Notes: generated by a model not told the origin, from the sequence alone. 64,000 nucleotides of DNA from Candidatus Gastranaerophilales bacterium (GCA_944325865.1 CALVBS010000005.1:1-64000), one strand, 5' to 3'. Positions 1-9,635 are shown, counted from the first letter of the stretch. Numbers and translations are program-made.

Positions 1-1
1 T

Positions 2-3000
2 ACCCAGGCTACTGATATTGTTGAGGTTCCGGACGATATTCTTGCTCTCCCTGATGCTCAGGGATACGGCAATGTCTTGTCTCTTCATCAGGCTATGGCT
101 AAGGATTCCAGCGGTGAACTTAAGACTCTTGTTCAAGATTTTGTTAACGCCTCAAGTGAAACTGATAAATTAAATCTTGTTAAACAAATTATTCTTAAAT
201 GGACAGGAGTTGAAAACATTGCCGCTGACTCCAGAGGAGAATTTTATAACGCTCAGCAACTCGCCGCACTGGAAGCATTTATGGGACAGGGTTATACCGG
301 AATTCCGGAACAGGGTACAGGACAAACGACATTCCCGAACTCTCAGGCTGCTAATGTTCTAAATGCCGCATATACAGCCTTAGTTGAACATGTTTATGCA
401 CAACTGACATCACAAACAACTTTAAGCAGTATTTATGACATGATTAACATCTCTGTTGATATTGAAACAGGCGAAGCCGTTATTGATTTAACAGATGTTA
501 CAGAATACATTAGTGCCCAGATTGCTTTGGATAAAGCCGCCGGTGACAACCTGCTTGCAGAATTTAACAGAAGTTTTATTCATCTAGGATTAAAAGATTA
601 TGCAAATTATGAGATATTTTATAATGAATTTGCCAATATCGACGAATCTTATAAAATTCTGCTGAGTCTTTCTGAGAAAACTGTAATAAACGGAACAGAA
701 GGAGACGATTCTATAAATGGTGGAGCGACGGAAGATGCAATATTTGCAGGCTCCGGTAATGACACTATTTATTCACGTCAGGGAGAAGACCTTGTTTATG
801 GCGGTGACGGGGATGATTATATAGATACCTGTCAGGATGATGATATTGTCTTTGGCGGTAACGGCAACGATACTATAATAGGCGGTTACGGTGATGATAT
901 ACTTTACGGAGAAGCAGGCAATGACACTATTTACGCCGGCGATTTCGGCAAAACTACTATTATCGGAGGTACAGGAGATGACGAATTATACTCAGTCTCA
1001 CAAAATTCTCTTGGCAACGAAACCACTTACGTTTATAACTTAGGTGACGGCAACGACGTTATTCATACAGGTGTTAACGATGATTACTTACAATTCGGTG
1101 AAGGTATTACTAAAGACAATGTTATGTTCTCTGCTGTCGGATACGATTTACTTATTACCTTCAAAGATAGCGAAGGTTCTATTATCGTCAAAGATAACTT
1201 TGATCACAGACCTTTCAGTTTAATAAAATTCGCAGATGGTTCCACATACGACTTTAATCAGGTAAGCCAACTCCTTGAAATCCATGGAACAGAAGGTGAT
1301 GACACTGTTCAAGGATCTTCCCAAAGTGAAGTCATTTATGCCTACGGAGGAAATGACAATATAGATGCCGGTGCTGGCGATGATATAATCTATGCCGGGG
1401 ACGGCGACGATACCATTAATGCTGGTTATGGGGATGATATTGTTTATGCTGGTAACGGCAACGACACTATTTATGCCGGTGATTTTGGTAAAACAACCAT
1501 TATCGGAGGAGCAGGAGATGACGAACTATACTCAGCCTCACAAAATTCTCTTGGCAACGAAACTACTTACGTCTATAACTTAGGTGACGGTAATGACATT
1601 ATTCATACCGGTATTAACGATGATTACATTCAATTTGGCGATGGTATTACCAAAGACAGTGTTATGTTCACTGCCGTCGGATACGACTTGCTCATTACTT
1701 TCAAAAATTCAGATGGCTCTATTATCATCAAAGATAACTTTGATCACAGACCTTTCAGTTTAATCAAGTTTGCCGACGGCTCTACTTATGACTTTAACCA
1801 GGTTAATTCTCTATTAGCACTTCACGGAACAGAAGGTGACGACACTATTCAAGGGTCTTCCGAAGGTGAAGTTATTTACGCCTATGGAGGAAACGACAAT
1901 ATTGATGCCGGACAGGGTGATGATTTAATCTATGCTGGGGACGGCGACGATACCATTAATGCTGGTTACGGGGATGACGTTGTTTATGGCGGTAACGGCA
2001 ATGACACTATTTATGCCGGGGATTTCGGTAAAACAACTATTATTGGCGGGGCAGGAGATGACGAATTGTACTCAGCATCGCAAAATTCTCGTAGCAACGA
2101 AACCACTTACGTCTATAACTTAGGTGATGGTAATGACATTATTCATACCGGTGTTAACGATGATTACATCCAATTCGGCGATGGTATTACCAAAGACAAT
2201 GTCATGTTCTCTGCCGTCGGATACGACTTGCTCATTACTTTCAAAAATTCAGATGGCTCTATTATCATCAAAGATAACTTTGATCACAGACCTTTCAGTT
2301 TAATCAAGTTTGCCGACGGCTCTACTTATGACTTTAACCAGGTTAATTCTCTATTAGCACTTCACGGAACAGAAGGTGACGACACTATTCAAGGGTCTTC
2401 CCAAAGTGAAGTCATTTATGCCTATGGAGGAAACGACAATATTGATGCCGGACAGGGTGATGATATTATTTATGCCGGGGATGGCGATGATACAATCAAT
2501 GCTGGTTACGGGGATGACGTTGTTTATGGAGGTAACGGCAACGACACTATTTACGCCGGTGATTTCGGCAAAACTACTATTATCGGGGGAGCTGGAGATG
2601 ACGAATTGTACTCAGCATCGCAAAATTCTCGTAGCAACGAAACCACTTACGTCTATAACTTAGGTGACGGTAATGACATTATTCATACCGGTATTAACGA
2701 TGATTACATTCAATTTGGCGATGGTATTACCAAAGACAGTGTTATGTTCACTGCCGTCGGATACGACTTGCTCATTACTTTCAAAGATGCAGATGGAAGT
2801 ATTCTTGTTAAAGATTTTTCTAACAGAAGGCCTGTTGATGCCATTAACTTTGCTGACGGAACTTCATACAATCAAAACGATATAACATCTTTACTAACAA
2901 CACATGGGACAAATGAAAATGACACATTAAACGGTTCTACTCAATCCGAAAAAATATATGGATATGATGGCGATGATTACATTGATGCAAACAGCGGCAA

Positions 3001-3556
3001 CGATACAATCTATGGAGGAAACGGCAACGATACTATTTATGGAGGCTCCGGTGATAATTTAATATATGGCGGAGACGGGAACGATTATATTGAAGCCGGC
3101 TCAAGCGGCCATTCTATCCTTATTGGAGGAAATGGAGATGATATTCTTGTCGGAGAATCCCAGAACTCAAAAGCCAGTACAACAACATATGTCTATAACT
3201 ATGGCGACGGCAATGATAGTATAATCAATGGTTACGGTTCAAATTATTTAGAGCTGGGGGAAGGTTTTACTAACGATAATGTAATATTATTTTTAGATTC
3301 TCAAAATGACTCACTACAAATCGGCTTCTTAAATTCTGATAATGTAATAGAAATCGACAGAAAAAACCGTAATGCTTATATGGATAAAATTACTTTGTCG
3401 GATGGCAATTATCTGGACAACAATCAAATTAATCAGATTATACAAAATATATCAGCATATGCCTCTGATAACGGAATTGATATAAGTTCCATTGAAGATG
3501 TAAAAAATAATCCTGATTTAATGAATATGATTAGCAGCTCCTGGATGGCTGCTTAA
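2..3556 (+). CDS. RTX / hemolysin-type calcium-binding repeat protein, 5'-truncated by window edge
   Basis: The reading frame is open from base 2, so the true start lies left of the window; the TTG at 77 is only the first start-like codon. The visible part is about 1,180 residues. An N-terminal helical region of about 220 residues is followed by blocks of GGxGxD nonapeptides such as GGNGNDTIYGG, which form Ca2+-binding beta-rolls. These alternate with modules ending FADGSTYDFNQV, the pattern of the haemolysin-type calcium-binding related domain. The C-terminus lacks repeats, as expected of an uncleaved type I secretion signal. The exporter genes follow 11 bp downstream after an AAGGAA ribosome site, so this is probably their substrate. 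It is likely a secreted adhesin or surface protein; no enzymatic domain is visible. Confidence 0.9.
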   Translation, partial: TQATDIVEVPDDILALPDAQGYGNVLSLHQAMAKDSSGELKTLVQDFVNASSETDKLNLVKQIILKWTGVENIAADSRGEFYNAQQLAALEAFMGQGYTGIPEQGTGQTTFPNSQAANVLNAAYTALVEHVYAQLTSQTTLSSIYDMINISVDIETGEAVIDLTDVTEYISAQIALDKAAGDNLLAEFNRSFIHLGLKDYANYEIFYNEFANIDESYKILLSLSEKTVINGTEGDDSINGGATEDAIFAGSGNDTIYSRQGEDLVYGGDGDDYIDTCQDDDIVFGGNGNDTIIGGYGDDILYGEAGNDTIYAGDFGKTTIIGGTGDDELYSVSQNSLGNETTYVYNLGDGNDVIHTGVNDDYLQFGEGITKDNVMFSAVGYDLLITFKDSEGSIIVKDNFDHRPFSLIKFADGSTYDFNQVSQLLEIHGTEGDDTVQGSSQSEVIYAYGGNDNIDAGAGDDIIYAGDGDDTINAGYGDDIVYAGNGNDTIYAGDFGKTTIIGGAGDDELYSASQNSLGNETTYVYNLGDGNDIIHTGINDDYIQFGDGITKDSVMFTAVGYDLLITFKNSDGSIIIKDNFDHRPFSLIKFADGSTYDFNQVNSLLALHGTEGDDTIQGSSEGEVIYAYGGNDNIDAGQGDDLIYAGDGDDTINAGYGDDVVYGGNGNDTIYAGDFGKTTIIGGAGDDELYSASQNSRSNETTYVYNLGDGNDIIHTGVNDDYIQFGDGITKDNVMFSAVGYDLLITFKNSDGSIIIKDNFDHRPFSLIKFADGSTYDFNQVNSLLALHGTEGDDTIQGSSQSEVIYAYGGNDNIDAGQGDDIIYAGDGDDTINAGYGDDVVYGGNGNDTIYAGDFGKTTIIGGAGDDELYSASQNSRSNETTYVYNLGDGNDIIHTGINDDYIQFGDGITKDSVMFTAVGYDLLITFKDADGSILVKDFSNRRPVDAINFADGTSYNQNDITSLLTTHGTNENDTLNGSTQSEKIYGYDGDDYIDANSGNDTIYGGNGNDTIYGGSGDNLIYGGDGNDYIEAGSSGHSILIGGNGDDILVGESQNSKASTTTYVYNYGDGNDSIINGYGSNYLELGEGFTNDNVILFLDSQNDSLQIGFLNSDNVIEIDRKNRNAYMDKITLSDGNYLDNNQINQIIQNISAYASDNGIDISSIEDVKNNPDLMNMISSSWMAA
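692..3420 (+). repeat. Tandem 540-bp repeats inside the RTX gene
   Basis: The phrase GGAACAGAAGG or its variant recurs at 692, 1286, 1826, 2366 and (diverged) 2906. The last three intervals are exactly 540 bp (180 codons). The first is 594 bp, longer by 54 bp, which equals two extra nonapeptides. Long stretches of the 1826 and 2366 copies are identical, while the last copy is clearly diverged. Each unit encodes about five RTX nonapeptides plus one HCBP-related module. The near identity suggests recent duplication or gene conversion. Confidence 0.9.
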
Positions 3557-3567
3557 GAAAGGAAATC

Positions 3568-5685
3568 ATGCAGACTGGGCTGATTGCATTTGATGCCGCG
3601 GCTAAAATTAATGGAATAAGTCTCGACATACGTTCCATTATAAGAGAATACAGCATAAGCAATGATGAAATTGAGCCGGAAGAACTGCTTCGTATAATGA
3701 AGGAGTTCGACTTCAAAGCTAAATTAAAAAATATTCAGCCTGCAGATTTAAGCAAAGATTATCCTCTTCCTGCTATAATTTTAAATTCAGACAATACATA
3801 TTCGGTTTTACTGAAAATTAATACAGAAACAGAACATGTTCTTATATATTCAGTAACGGAAAACACGACAAAAGAATTATCATATGAAGAACTTGAAACA
3901 TTCTGCCATAATCGCTTTATAATACTATCTCATAAACTTATTAATTCTCAGATTAAGTTCGGATTTAAATGGTTTTTTAACGAAATTCTTACTTATAAAC
4001 AGGTTATTGCAGAAGTAATGCTGGGTTCTTTTATTGTTCAGCTTTTCGGCCTTGTAACCCCGCTATTTACACAGGTTATACTCGATAAAGTCATTGTTCA
4101 CAGAAGCCTTATTACGTTAAATGTTCTTGCATTTGCATTTGTGGCTGTAATGATTTTTGAACTGCTCTTAAATTTTGCAAGAAAATATATATTTTTACAT
4201 ACCGCAAGTAAAATCGATGCTAAACTTGGTGCTAAATTATTTAAACATTTATTTTCTCTTCCTTTTCCGTATTTTGAAAACAGAAAAGTTGGTAACATTA
4301 TAACCAGAGTCAGAGAACTAGATCAGATAAGAGAATTTATCACTAACAAAAGTGTTTCTGTAATTCTGGATTTATTCTTCTCTTTTGTATTTGTAATAAT
4401 GATGTTTATTTACAGTCCCGTTTTAAGTTTCATTGTAATAGGATTTGTAGTTGTAATAGGTCTGCTTTATTTGATAATAACACCTGAACTTAGAGAACGC
4501 TTAGAAAAGAAATTTCAAATGGGTGCTCAGTCTAACTCATACCTTGTAGAATCAGTAACAGGTATTCAAACTGTTAAATCGCTGGCAATAGAAGGGAGTA
4601 TGCAGAAGAAATGGGAAGATTATCTGGCAAGGTATATCAGTTCTTCTTTTAAACTTTCAAATATGGGAAATATTGCAAATGCACTGTCAAATATGCTGCA
4701 AAAAGCGATGACCATCGCAATCTTATATTTCGGGGTAAAACTTGTAATAGCAAATAAATTAACAATAGGACAACTTATTGCATTTCAAATGTTTTCAAAC
4801 CAATTTTCAGCACCGGTACTACGGCTTGTAAATCTGTGGAACGAATTTCAACAATGTCTTCTGGGTATCGACAGGCTTGGAGATATCTTAAATTCACCGG
4901 TTGAAGTTCAATCAAGCCAGAGTATTACACTCCCTAAAATTTCAGGTTCCGTTAAATTCGATAACATTTGTTTCAAATATTCAATTAATTCGCCTTACGC
5001 CGTAGCAAATTTTAAATATTTTATAAAACCGGGAATGAGCGTAGGAATTGTAGGTCGCAGCGGAAGCGGCAAAAGTACCATTACAAAATTAATTCAAAGA
5101 CTCTACATACCGAACGAAGGGACAATTTATATTGACGGAGTTGACATCCGACAAATGAATCCGGCCTGGCTAAGATACAATATAGGAGTTGTTTTGCAGG
5201 AAAATTATCTGTTTGCCGGAACAATAAGAGAAAATATTTCACTTCCCAAACCCGATGCCCCGATTGAACTTATTATGCAGGCTGCCCAAATTGCAGGTGC
5301 TCATGAATTTATATCTGAATTTCCGGAAGGTTACGACACTCTTGTTGGGGAACGTGGTTCAAGCCTATCAGGAGGTCAGCGTCAAAGAATTGCAATCGCC
5401 AGAGCCTTAATAACAAATCCTAAAATATTCATTATGGATGAGGCCACTTCCGCTCTTGATTATGAATCAGAACGCATTATTCTCAATAATATGAACAAAA
5501 TTACTAAAAACCGTACAACATTTATTATTGCACACAGACTTTCCGCTGTAAGAAACTGTGACGTAATTCTTGTTATGGATAAAGGTCATATTATAGAAGC
5601 AGGAAATCATGATGAACTTATACAGAACCCTAAAGGTTACTACAGATACCTTTACAGCCAGCAGGAGGGTATAAATGTTCACTAA
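3568..5685 (+). CDS. Type I secretion ABC transporter, HlyB family with C39-like domain
   Basis: A 705-residue inner-membrane exporter with fused permease and ATPase, which would energise secretion of the RTX protein encoded just upstream. Residues 1-130 resemble the C39 peptidase-like domain of HlyB. The catalytic Cys of true C39 peptidases is absent near TGLIAFDAAAKINGIS, so it should bind rather than cleave substrate. Transmembrane helices span roughly 150-430. The nucleotide-binding domain has Walker A GRSGSGKS (about 496-503), the LSGGQ signature (about 600-604), Walker B ending MDEATS (D624, E625) and the H-loop AHR. It overlaps the HlyD gene by 11 bp, indicating translational coupling. 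No TolC-type outer-membrane gene is in the window. Confidence 0.94.
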   Translation: MQTGLIAFDAAAKINGISLDIRSIIREYSISNDEIEPEELLRIMKEFDFKAKLKNIQPADLSKDYPLPAIILNSDNTYSVLLKINTETEHVLIYSVTENTTKELSYEELETFCHNRFIILSHKLINSQIKFGFKWFFNEILTYKQVIAEVMLGSFIVQLFGLVTPLFTQVILDKVIVHRSLITLNVLAFAFVAVMIFELLLNFARKYIFLHTASKIDAKLGAKLFKHLFSLPFPYFENRKVGNIITRVRELDQIREFITNKSVSVILDLFFSFVFVIMMFIYSPVLSFIVIGFVVVIGLLYLIITPELRERLEKKFQMGAQSNSYLVESVTGIQTVKSLAIEGSMQKKWEDYLARYISSSFKLSNMGNIANALSNMLQKAMTIAILYFGVKLVIANKLTIGQLIAFQMFSNQFSAPVLRLVNLWNEFQQCLLGIDRLGDILNSPVEVQSSQSITLPKISGSVKFDNICFKYSINSPYAVANFKYFIKPGMSVGIVGRSGSGKSTITKLIQRLYIPNEGTIYIDGVDIRQMNPAWLRYNIGVVLQENYLFAGTIRENISLPKPDAPIELIMQAAQIAGAHEFISEFPEGYDTLVGERGSSLSGGQRQRIAIARALITNPKIFIMDEATSALDYESERIILNNMNKITKNRTTFIIAHRLSAVRNCDVILVMDKGHIIEAGNHDELIQNPKGYYRYLYSQQEGINVH

Positions 5686-7015
5686 AATAAAAAACACTGT
5701 GCTTAACAGTATTAAAAATATAAATGATTCTTATGAGTTCAAACCGTTATTAAGTGAAATTGAGGATTCACCGGTAAGTCCTTTGGGAAGATTTACATTC
5801 TGGACAGTCGTATCTTTAATATTTGTCACAATATTGTGGCTTTGTCTCGGACAAGTTGATATTGTAGTCAATGCAAGGGGTATTGTGATTCCTGACGGAG
5901 AAGCTAAAATTATTCAACCGCTTGAAACCGGTGTTGTTAAACAAATTCTTATACAAGAAGGAGACTTTGTTAAAAAGGGACAACTATTAATTTCTATTGA
6001 TGCATCAACAACAGATGCTCAATTAGAGACTGTAAAACGAAATCTTGAACAGAGCAAGCTTGAAGCAAAACGATTAAAAGCTTCAGGTAATAATACACCG
6101 TTCGTAAAAGATACTAACAATAAAACGGAAGAATATGAAATTCAACAAAATTTGTATGCTGAAAATCTCGCAGCAATGAACAGTTCAATCAACGCAAAAC
6201 TGCAGGAAATAAATCAGGTAAACAGACAAATAAATTCTGCAGCCGCACAAAAAAGAGATTATGAATTCCAGCTGAAAAATGCAAACGACAGATTACAAAA
6301 ATTAGGTAATGTCATAGATATCATTGCATATAATCAATATCAGGAAGCCTCCGATAAAGCAAACAGTCTTAGAGAATCCGTCATAAGAACTGAAGCGGAG
6401 ATACAACGATTATATGCCCAGCGGAAACAGATTGACAGTGAAATCTCACAAATTAAGGCTGATTTTAAAGCACAAAATTTAACCGTTTTATCTGATACTC
6501 AGAAAAAGATTAATGAACTTGAAGCAAACAAAGAACAAATAGAATTTAGCAATATAAATCAAAAAATAACAGCACCTTGTGACGGATATATTGATAAATT
6601 GATGATACATACAATAGGAGGAGTAGTCACTCCTGCACAGGAACTTATAGCACTTACCCCGGCAGATATACCACCTGTAATAAAAGCAAAAGTTTTAAAC
6701 AAAGATATAGGATTTATACGTGTCGGCATGCCGGTCTCTATTAAAATAGATACCTATGATTTCCAAAAATACGGAATTCTTCACGGAAGTGTTAAGTCCA
6801 TTTCTCAAAACAGTCTGGAAGATGAACAACTCGGTCCGGTTTATGAAATTTATATAACACTGAAAGAAGATACTTTTCTTATCGATGGAAAAGAACAAAA
6901 AATATCAACAGGGATGACTCTCAATGCAGAAATTGAAATAGGGAAACGCCGTATTATAGAATTTTTCATATACCCGTTGATTAAATATATGGATGAAGGG
7001 ATAAGTGTCCGATAA
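5675..7015 (+). CDS. HlyD-family membrane fusion protein
   Basis: A 446-residue periplasmic adaptor that would join the ABC exporter to an outer-membrane channel. A short cytoplasmic N-terminus is followed by one transmembrane helix (about 40-62, around WTVVSLIFVTILWLCLG). A lipoyl-like beta segment (GVVKQILIQEGDFVKKGQLL), a long coiled coil rich in Q, N, E and K (about 105-290), the returning lipoyl half (ITAPCDGYIDKLMIHTIGG) and a C-terminal beta-barrel come next. The start has a good GCAGGAGGG ribosome site lying inside the end of the transporter gene. It is the last gene of the secretion operon and is followed by a terminator. Confidence 0.92.
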   Translation: MFTKIKNTVLNSIKNINDSYEFKPLLSEIEDSPVSPLGRFTFWTVVSLIFVTILWLCLGQVDIVVNARGIVIPDGEAKIIQPLETGVVKQILIQEGDFVKKGQLLISIDASTTDAQLETVKRNLEQSKLEAKRLKASGNNTPFVKDTNNKTEEYEIQQNLYAENLAAMNSSINAKLQEINQVNRQINSAAAQKRDYEFQLKNANDRLQKLGNVIDIIAYNQYQEASDKANSLRESVIRTEAEIQRLYAQRKQIDSEISQIKADFKAQNLTVLSDTQKKINELEANKEQIEFSNINQKITAPCDGYIDKLMIHTIGGVVTPAQELIALTPADIPPVIKAKVLNKDIGFIRVGMPVSIKIDTYDFQKYGILHGSVKSISQNSLEDEQLGPVYEIYITLKEDTFLIDGKEQKISTGMTLNAEIEIGKRRIIEFFIYPLIKYMDEGISVR

Positions 7016-7055
7016 GTTACAACTTCTCCATTAAAATATATGAAAAGACTCTATC

Positions 7056-7089
7056 AAAAAAGCACCGCCAAAATTTAGCGGTACTTTTT
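7056..7089. terminator. Bidirectional rho-independent terminator
   Basis: An A-run, the arm AGCACCGC, a 9-nt loop, the arm GCGGTACT and a T-run. The stem has one mismatch. It lies between the convergent hlyD-like gene and the basic secreted-protein gene and can serve both strands. Confidence 0.8.
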
Positions 7090-7094
7090 ATAAA

Positions 7095-7508
7095 CTATCT
7101 TCTTGAACGATGATTACGGTAATGTCTGTTATGTGATGATTTGCGTTTTCTATTCTTCTGAAATTTTTTTTGATGTTTTTGATGCTTTTTTATAACGTGT
7201 TTTTTATTCTTTTCATATCTTTTTATAGCTTTTTTACTACGCTGTTTTTTCTTAATATTCTGTTTCTTTTTACGCCATTTGAACCATCTGTGTTTTGAGT
7301 CTTTCTTTTTAATTTTATGATTTTGGGAGGAATGCTCACTTCTTTTTATTGAACTTCTATCATTATCCCGATGCCACCAATTAAACCATCTGTGCTGAGC
7401 CGGTCTGTCACTATGGTGTGTATGTGGAGCAGCCAAACATACCGCACTTAACCCCTGACCCAACAACATTATCCCTGCAATTAATAGAGACAAAAACCTT
7501 TTAAACAT
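7095..7508 (-). CDS. Small secreted Lys/Arg/His-rich protein, unknown function
   Basis: The chosen start is the ATG at 7508, preceded by AGAAAGGATTAGTGTT, rather than an earlier in-frame ATG; this gives 137 residues. The N-terminus MFKRFLSLLIAGIMLLGQG is a clear signal peptide, with a likely cleavage near CLAAP. The mature protein is extremely basic, with repeated motifs HRWFNWWHR and HRWFKWRKK followed by long K/R/H runs. Such a composition fits binding to acidic polymers (DNA, RNA, polyphosphate, cell-wall polymers), but this is inference and no family is recognised. It is convergent with the type I secretion operon. Confidence 0.75.
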   Translation of the reverse strand: MFKRFLSLLIAGIMLLGQGLSAVCLAAPHTHHSDRPAQHRWFNWWHRDNDRSSIKRSEHSSQNHKIKKKDSKHRWFKWRKKKQNIKKKQRSKKAIKRYEKNKKHVIKKHQKHQKKFQKNRKRKSSHNRHYRNHRSRR

Positions 7509-7659
7509 AACACTAATCCTTTCTTTTCCATATATTTTATATATTTTTGTATTATAACAAAAAAATATTTTTATAGACACTCACACAAAAATTATATAAA
7601 CATCTCTGGAAAATACCTTTTTCACGCTTATTTTTATACCCGATTTTTAAATCTTCGGT

Positions 7660-7957
7660 TGGGCATACCTGTCCAACGATAAATTTGGACATTAATCGGA
7701 CTTGGAATTTTTGTAATGTGCTTAACTCATAGGCTAATTAACAAATATTTTTTATTAAAGTCCTAATAAGGTCCGATTTCACCCAATTTGATTTTTTATA
7801 ATCAAGCAACTTCCGACGACTGATATTTAGTGTTGTTGGGCATGTATGCCCAACCTACTTACTTTTGTACACTTTGTGTTGGGGTAGAAACCCCAACCTA
7901 CAAGCTGACCGATTACTTTTTAGTGGGGACAATTCAAGAAACCCCAACCTACAAACT
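7660..7957. repeat. Gene-free stretch with short GTTGGG...CCCAAC hairpins
   Basis: The 613-bp gap 7509-8121 has no convincing gene. It holds several small palindromes built on GTTGGG/CCCAAC: about 7658-7677, 7836-7853 (TTGGGCAT-GT-ATGCCCAA, perfect) and about 7878-7902 (GGTTGGGG/CCCCAACC). A direct repeat, AGAAACCCCAACCTACAA, occurs near 7888 and 7939. A similar hairpin is at about 9387-9412. The pattern resembles REP-type intergenic repeats. Confidence 0.6.
7687..7774. repeat. Palindromic intergenic element, copy A
   Basis: An 88-bp unit with imperfect inverted ends. The left end is GGACATTAATCGGACTT; the right end read on the other strand is GGACCTTATTAGGACTT (14 of 17 match). A diverged relative lies at 9421-9513. 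It could be a decayed MITE-like element; it carries no ORF. Confidence 0.5.
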
Positions 7958-8121
7958 ACAAAAATATTTACAAGAAATAACAGAGATATGTATGTCCCTG
8001 TTGAATATTACGGCATTCCAAAAAAGAAATAAATGTAAATTTATATTAAAATTGTACCAAATTTATTTTTTACGAGGTTTACTATAATATAACATTCAAG
8101 TTAAGAAAGGGGTATATATTA

Positions 8122-8478
8122 ATGAACACAAATTATTCAAACAACTATCATCAATCATTTGGTAGCTTCAACTTTTCTAAAGATGCAAAAGAATTATTAA
8201 AGTGGCGTGTTAAGACAAGTGCAAGATTAGCAAAACTTGAAAAAATATGTAATAAAGAGAATACAGGTGCAAGAGCTGCTAGAAATATTGATGTTAATGT
8301 AATTTCTAATCTAGCAGGAGGGCCAGTATTGGTAGCTGACTATAAGGGTGCAAGTTTGTATGCTGAAAGATTTTTCGATACACCTTTGTCTTTCTTAAAA
8401 AAAGCAACAAAACGTGCTGACAAATGGGATGCACATGACAATAGCCCTGTAACTAAAGCAATTGATAAATTAGTTTAA
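8122..8478 (+). CDS. Hypothetical protein, 118 aa
   Basis: A small soluble protein preceded by a good ribosome site (AAGAAAGGGG) and a TATAAT box at 8083-8088. The N-terminus is Asn- and Phe-rich (MNTNYSNNYHQSFGSFNFSK), resembling the lead-in of other hypothetical proteins in this window. The middle is helical and basic (KWRVKTSARLAKLEKI). No transmembrane segment, signal peptide or recognised domain is seen. It stands alone in repeat-rich DNA; the function is unknown. Confidence 0.65.
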   Translation: MNTNYSNNYHQSFGSFNFSKDAKELLKWRVKTSARLAKLEKICNKENTGARAARNIDVNVISNLAGGPVLVADYKGASLYAERFFDTPLSFLKKATKRADKWDAHDNSPVTKAIDKLV

Positions 8479-8966
8479 ACTTCAAGAGATATATTATAAA
8501 AGAAGTATAATTAATATAAAAGAAGTTATAATTATTAAAAAAGCTAAAACTAAATTTGAAACAAGTAGCCAGTAGGTTAGGCATACTAGCCAAACAAGTT
8601 TAAAATACTCAAATTACTCAAACTACTCTTTAATTACTCGGGGGAAAAATCGGCTTGTGAAGTAAAGAAAAAGCTAATTTTGCAAAAATTAAAAATTCTG
8701 AGTGAGTAGAAAAAGAGTAAAGTGGGTAATTTGAAATTGAAATAATCAAACCACTTCCGACCGCCTAAAAGCTAGATTGTTTCGGACTTTTGCCCTCGCA
8801 ATGACAAAAAATACTTCCGACCAAATTACTCTGTTATAAAGTGACACAAGCATTGATTATATTGAACAAATAGTTCGATTATTTTGGGTAAACAATATAT
8901 AAAACATAACTAATATTTTTTATTGTAGGACGATTAAATCAACCTAACCGATAATGAAGAATAGAT
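8479..8966. other. Gene-free stretch, 488 bp
   Basis: No ORF with a plausible start and ribosome site was seen. It contains repeated ACTACTC/GAGTAG-type words and the first copy of a 46-bp direct repeat (8789-8834). It is otherwise AT-rich without recognisable features. Confidence 0.5.
8789..8834. repeat. 46-bp exact direct repeat, copy 1 (copy 2 at 9636-9681)
   Basis: The block begins TTTGCCCTCGCAATGAC and ends AAATTACTCTGT. It recurs base for base at 9636-9681, 847 bp away. The two copies flank the small membrane-protein gene at 8967-9332. Neither copy is coding. Confidence 0.85.
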
Positions 8967-9332
8967 TTAAAATTCTTCATAAATATTTAATGGTTTGTTT
9001 TGAAGTTTTGTCTGTAAATATTCGGCAAAAAACTTTGTTTTTGATTCATCTTTACCAAAATCTTTTGGGATTTTGTAAATTTTTGAATTTTTTAAAATAA
9101 TTAACAAGTGATTATGTGTACAAACTCGACCTCTCGACTTTACATAATCGAATCCAATTATCTCTTCAGGATTAAATGTCTTACCAGATACCTGAATATT
9201 GAACATATTTTTATTTGATATATAACACGCACTATCGTTACAAACAAATTTCGAATTTGTAATCCACAATAACCAAAAAAGTGCAATTAGAAAAAATATA
9301 ACTATATATGAATTTATACCAAAAAATTTCAT
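8967..9332 (-). CDS. Small membrane-anchored hypothetical protein, 121 aa
   Basis: The start is placed at the ATG opening MKFFGINSYIVIFF; an ORF start 18 bp further upstream is possible. One N-terminal transmembrane helix (YIVIFFLIALFWLLW) is followed by a polar domain of about 95 residues. That domain has a beta-rich PH-like look (FNIQVSGKTFNPEEIIGFDY, then HNHLLIILKNSKIYKIP); this fold guess is tentative. It lies between the two copies of a 46-bp direct repeat, so it may sit on a small duplicated or inserted segment. The function is unknown. Confidence 0.6.
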   Translation of the reverse strand: MKFFGINSYIVIFFLIALFWLLWITNSKFVCNDSACYISNKNMFNIQVSGKTFNPEEIIGFDYVKSRGRVCTHNHLLIILKNSKIYKIPKDFGKDESKTKFFAEYLQTKLQNKPLNIYEEF

Positions 9333-9420
9333 ATATAGATAATAATACAAATTTTGATTTTAGTAAATAAAAGTAGTATAAAGTCCGTAGGTTGGGCTTT
9401 CAGCCCAACAAGGATTAATA

Positions 9421-9513
9421 GGACATTAATTGGACTATAAAAATTCTTAGATTTTAGTAAGAATCAGGCTAATTTAAAAGTATCCTTTGTAAATCCAAGT
9501 CCTAATAAAGTCC
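9421..9513. repeat. Palindromic intergenic element, copy B
   Basis: The ends are GGACATTAATTGGACT and, on the other strand, GGACTTTATTAGGACTT. Its flanks also resemble those of copy A at 7687-7774: both are followed about 50 bp later by a phrase like CTAATATTTAGTGTTATTGGGCA. This suggests two old copies of a larger unit of about 200 bp. Confidence 0.5.
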
Positions 9514-9635
9514 AGTTCTGATTTATTAAAAATTCAATATCATAAAACTTCCAACGGCTAATATTTAGTGTTATTGGGCAAGTATGCCTAAGCAACAGTT
9601 TATTGTTAGGAAACCAAACTGGACATTAAAATACA

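Noticed and set aside
690-3100. Several overlapping ORFs in another frame of the RTX gene (at 1392, 1932, 2376 and 2664)
   Set aside because: They recur with the 540-bp repeat and are frame shadows of the RTX coding sequence.
7660-7957. CRISPR-like array
   Set aside because: The repeats are short palindromes at irregular spacing with no uniform spacers and no cas genes in the window.
7830-8087. 85-codon plus-strand ORF
   Set aside because: It runs through GTTGGG/CCCAAC hairpins and direct repeats, has no ribosome site and its composition reflects the repeats.
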